Below the pieces are notes generated by a model that worked only from the letters and a program-made list of their open reading frames with translations, did not search any database and was not told where the DNA came from. A program made the translations under genes and the position numbers. From Anaerolineales bacterium (GTDB taxonomy: Bacteria; Chloroflexota; Anaerolineae; Anaerolineales; Villigracilaceae), in NCBI GenBank assembly GCA_014860805.1, contig JACZJB010000130.1, positions 1 through 32,943 on the forward strand: 32,943 nucleotides of DNA. Reading direction: 5' to 3'. The first letter of the stretch is position 1; every line of letters starts with the position of its first letter. This document shows, piece by piece, positions 30,608 through 32,943 of the stretch.

Positions 30608-30613
30608 ATTATA
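30608..30613 (-). promoter_or_regulatory. Possible -10 of the pyrophosphatase gene
   Basis: TATAAT on the minus strand overlaps the TAA stop of the HD-GYP gene and predicts a start near 30601. No convincing -35. Confidence 0.4.
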
Positions 30614-32279
30614 TCTCGCCTTTCTCCACCAACTCCAAAAATATGTTAACGACCTCTGGATCGAAGTGCTTCCCGCTCTCGTTTATTAGATATTGGATAA
30701 TTTTTTCGCGCGGCCAGGCTTTGTTATATGGGCGGTCGTAACTAAGGGCATCCCACACATCTGCCACGGCAAAGATACGAGCAGAGAGCGGGATTCGCTT
30801 GCCTTTCAGTCCTTGCGGATATCCTGTGCCGTCCCATTTTTCATGGTGGGAATAGGGAATTTCAATCGCCTTGTTGAGGAAGGTGATTGGCGAGAGAAGT
30901 TTGTATGCCGTCTCGGGGTGCTTTTGGACAATGGCGCGCTCTTCCACGGTGAGTTTGCCGGGTTTGTGCAGGATTTCATCTGGGATGCTGATCTTGCCAA
31001 TGTCGTGCAGGATCGAGCCGCTGCGAATCTCTTCCAATTCGTCGCCGTCAATGCCCATTTTTTGCGCGATTTTTATGGTGTTTTCTGTTACGCGGCGGGA
31101 ATGACCTTCCGTTTCCTTGTCTCGCAATTCCAGCGCGCGTGCGAAGCCCTCCAGCATGGTGTCATACGCATCTGCAAGCTCACGGGTGCGCGCATGGACG
31201 CGGTCTTCCAGTTTGGCGTTGAGGTTGCGCAGTTCGTATTCCAATTCCTTCATTGCGGTGATGTCATGGGAAATATAGATTCGCCCCATCATTCGTTTGT
31301 TTGAATTGTAGACCGGCCAGACCGTTAATTCGTAATGGATTTTCTTGCTCCCGATGTTAAAGCTTGCCTCTGCACGCGCATATGATACGTGCGTGTACAT
31401 TTTGATTGGAATGGGGAAATCATCGAAAATGATTTTGGCGGGCTGCCCAATGACATCATTGGCGTTTTTTCCGAGCAGTGCCAGCATGGAGGAATTGATA
31501 TCCACGACGATATGCTGGTTGTCAAGAATGACTACGGGTTCCACCATGGCTTCGAATACCTGGTCCCGCCCAATGGGAGCAACTTCGAAGATCCGAAAAC
31601 GGAACAAGCCCCATGCAATGATCAAATTCCCTATGGCGGCGGTGAATGGCGTCGCATCCCGCTGGGGCGCAATGTGGATGTTGAACAGCGAGAATATTGT
31701 ACCGACAGTGGGAATCAAAAACCCAAGTGAAATCAATGTCACTTGAGCACGGTACAGGTTGTGAGGTCGAATGATGCGGCGGAGCAGGATGTAAAATCCC
31801 CAAAATGTGAGAGCGTAGCCGTAGAGCGCAAATACATAGATGACCGGCGTGAAGTCGTAAAACAATTCAGTAAAGGGACTGCCCGGTATCAAGTGCGCAT
31901 TTTTATATATCCAGTGGTGAAGAAAATCTGTGGCAAGCAGAATCGTGAATAGTAAAGGTATAACAAGTGACGCCAGAAAAAACTCTTTTCGGCGGGGAAT
32001 TTTTTGGTCTGTAAATTGAACAACAAAAACCGGCAAAGATATTATGAGGAACAGTGTCGCGAACCATTGAAGACCGTCCCAAAAGATCTTGTTCGCAAGA
32101 CCTTTGCTGAGCAGTTCAAATATGAATCCAACGATCCACAATGACTGGCCGAAGGCGTACCAACTAAATGCAAGTGCACCGGGTGATCGCCTTCGCTGCC
32201 ATGCAAAAACAAGAACGCCGGTGGTGATCGCAAGCGATACAAAATATGGGATCAGATATAGGGCTTCGTCACGCGTCAT
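30609..32279 (-). CDS. 7TM-PAS-HD-GYP signalling protein (probable c-di-GMP phosphodiesterase)
   Basis: A 556-residue membrane sensor. Residues 1-230 hold seven hydrophobic segments like the N-terminal 7TM region of some histidine kinases. A PAS domain follows (about 238-342, VFEAMVEPVVILDNQHIVVDINSSMLALLG), a short coiled coil (345-372), then HD-GYP (375-556) with His393, HDIGK (425-429), HHEKWDGTGYP (478-488) and ADVWDALSYDRPY. All metal-ligand and GYP residues are present, so it should hydrolyse cyclic-di-GMP. ATG 32279 is chosen by length; the nearest GGGAGG is 17 bases upstream, so initiation may be inefficient. Confidence 0.9.
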   Translation of the reverse strand: MTRDEALYLIPYFVSLAITTGVLVFAWQRRRSPGALAFSWYAFGQSLWIVGFIFELLSKGLANKIFWDGLQWFATLFLIISLPVFVVQFTDQKIPRRKEFFLASLVIPLLFTILLATDFLHHWIYKNAHLIPGSPFTELFYDFTPVIYVFALYGYALTFWGFYILLRRIIRPHNLYRAQVTLISLGFLIPTVGTIFSLFNIHIAPQRDATPFTAAIGNLIIAWGLFRFRIFEVAPIGRDQVFEAMVEPVVILDNQHIVVDINSSMLALLGKNANDVIGQPAKIIFDDFPIPIKMYTHVSYARAEASFNIGSKKIHYELTVWPVYNSNKRMMGRIYISHDITAMKELEYELRNLNAKLEDRVHARTRELADAYDTMLEGFARALELRDKETEGHSRRVTENTIKIAQKMGIDGDELEEIRSGSILHDIGKISIPDEILHKPGKLTVEERAIVQKHPETAYKLLSPITFLNKAIEIPYSHHEKWDGTGYPQGLKGKRIPLSARIFAVADVWDALSYDRPYNKAWPREKIIQYLINESGKHFDPEVVNIFLELVEKGEI

Positions 32280-32376
32280 GTTGTTAACACTATTTTACCT
32301 CCCGACGCTTATAAAATGCGGCTTGCATTGTTGATAAATTTGAAGAGGCTCACATGTTTAGATGATTGCTGGAACG

Positions 32377-32412
32377 AAAAAGACGCGGAGAATGAATCGT
32401 CCGCGTCTTTTT
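32377..32412 (-). terminator. Terminator of the xanthine dehydrogenase gene
   Basis: AAAAAGACGCGGA (32377-32389) and TCCGCGTCTTTTT (32400-32412), loop of ten bases, 20 bases after the dehydrogenase stop. The T-run works on the minus strand. Confidence 0.85.
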
Positions 32413-32432
32413 GTACGTTTGCTTGCTCTAGT

Positions 32433-32943
32433 TTACTGACGTTTGATCGCCTTCCAGACCCGTTCTGGCGTGGTCGGGTTCTCATCCACGTTGACGCCGA
32501 CGGCATCCAAAATGGCATTGCCAACAGCGGGAGCGACTCCATCCATGGGAATTTCCGCTACGGCCTTGACTCCAAACGGGTGACTCGGTTCAAACGTTTC
32601 GACGAAGATGGTTTCCAACTCGGGCATCTCGTCTGCGCGGAAGAGATGATAACGGTCAAAGTCCCGTTCGATGGCATTGCCTTTGTCATCGTAGCGCATT
32701 TCTTCAGTGACGGCATAGCCGAGGGCTTGAGTCATTCCGCCTTCGATTTGTCCCGAAGCGGTAAGCGGATTCACGATCACACCCGAATCAACCGCCATGA
32801 CGAGCCTGTCCACGGTGACTTGGCCAGTCTCGGTATCCACGGTCACTTCTGCAAATTGAGCAGCGAATGGTGGAGGCGAAACAGGCGAGACGTAGCTTGC
32901 AACGCCCATGATCTGCTCCTGATTGTTCTTGTGAAGCGTATCG
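32433..32943 (-). CDS. Xanthine dehydrogenase family molybdenum-binding subunit, C-terminal part
   Basis: The frame is open to the window edge, so the 5' part is missing. The visible 169 residues are the end of the molybdopterin-binding domain: PPPFAAQFAEVTVDTETGQVTVDRLVMAVDSG (continuous, quoted to identify it), NPLTASGQIEGGMTQALGYAVTEE, and FGVKAVAEIPMDGVAPAVGNAILDAVGV, which corresponds to the active-site loop region (the catalytic Glu of the GVGE motif in classic xanthine dehydrogenase is represented here by KAVAE). An internal ATG at 32909 is not the start, because codons upstream of it continue the conserved sequence. The substrate class is undetermined. Confidence 0.9.
   Translation of the reverse strand, partial: DTLHKNNQEQIMGVASYVSPVSPPPFAAQFAEVTVDTETGQVTVDRLVMAVDSGVIVNPLTASGQIEGGMTQALGYAVTEEMRYDDKGNAIERDFDRYHLFRADEMPELETIFVETFEPSHPFGVKAVAEIPMDGVAPAVGNAILDAVGVNVDENPTTPERVWKAIKRQ

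Noticed and set aside
30693-31304. A 203-codon plus-strand frame in the HD-GYP gene
   Set aside because: Mirror of the conserved HD-GYP region; no independent signals.
1-32943. Search for tRNA or rRNA genes, CRISPR arrays, transposases, phage genes and toxin-antitoxin pairs
   Set aside because: None was recognisable by eye on either strand; the accessory-type signals are limited to the repeat-like palindromes near the ABC operon.

Overview
The window looks like a chromosomal segment of a Chloroflexota bacterium, probably an Anaerolineae-type organism. That is an inference from gene content (MreBCD/RodA beside a complete MinCDE set, an AarF/UbiB kinase, an RtcB ligase, a CBS-type inorganic pyrophosphatase, an HD-GYP sensor, an XdhC/xanthine dehydrogenase pair), from moderate GC and from frequent TTG/GTG starts. 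No phage, transposase, CRISPR array, rRNA or tRNA gene was seen. Most of the window is well-packed housekeeping DNA; the interest lies in the intergenic regulatory structures.

Layout. 1-1602: a divergent secreted-protein N-terminus (cut by the window), then scpB and an rluB-type pseudouridine synthase, ending in a bidirectional terminator. 1636-5593 (minus): a CBS-ACT protein, an M20 peptidase, a VTT/DedA membrane protein, a cyclophilin and uridine kinase. 5620-7580 (minus): two tandem terminators, a DUF2892 membrane protein, a Crp/Fnr regulator and a DegV protein. 7673-16904 (plus): a long morphogenesis and division cluster mreB-mreC-mreD-mrdA-minC-minD-minE-rodA followed by gltX. 16941-22928 (minus): a class III nucleotide cyclase-like protein, rtcB and a heterodimeric ABC exporter preceded by a leader-peptide attenuator. 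23099-26809: ubiB/aarF (plus), a small internally repeated protein (minus) and nnrDE (plus). 26864-32943 (minus): an SPFH protein fused to a helix-turn-helix, xdhC, a MazG-like protein, a CBS pyrophosphatase, a 7TM-PAS-HD-GYP signalling protein and the 3' end of a xanthine dehydrogenase molybdenum-binding subunit.

The strongest unusual system is the leader of the ABC exporter operon (about 22808-22999, minus strand). It has a TTGACA promoter, a 22-codon ORF with a good Shine-Dalgarno sequence, and four RNA segments that can form 1:2, 2:3 (antiterminator) or 3:4 (terminator) pairings. This is the logic of ribosome-mediated attenuation, as described for bmrB-bmrCD of Bacillus subtilis, and the two downstream proteins also form a BmrCD-like pair with one degenerate ATP site. 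A second candidate attenuator lies between minE and rodA, where an intrinsic terminator ends four bases before the rodA start codon and an upstream repeat can disrupt it. A third regulatory point is a perfect 7+1+7 palindrome at the end of the crp-like gene, centred at about -41 of the DUF2892 promoter, as expected for class II activation by that regulator.

All functional calls rest on motif recognition by eye; no database search was run.
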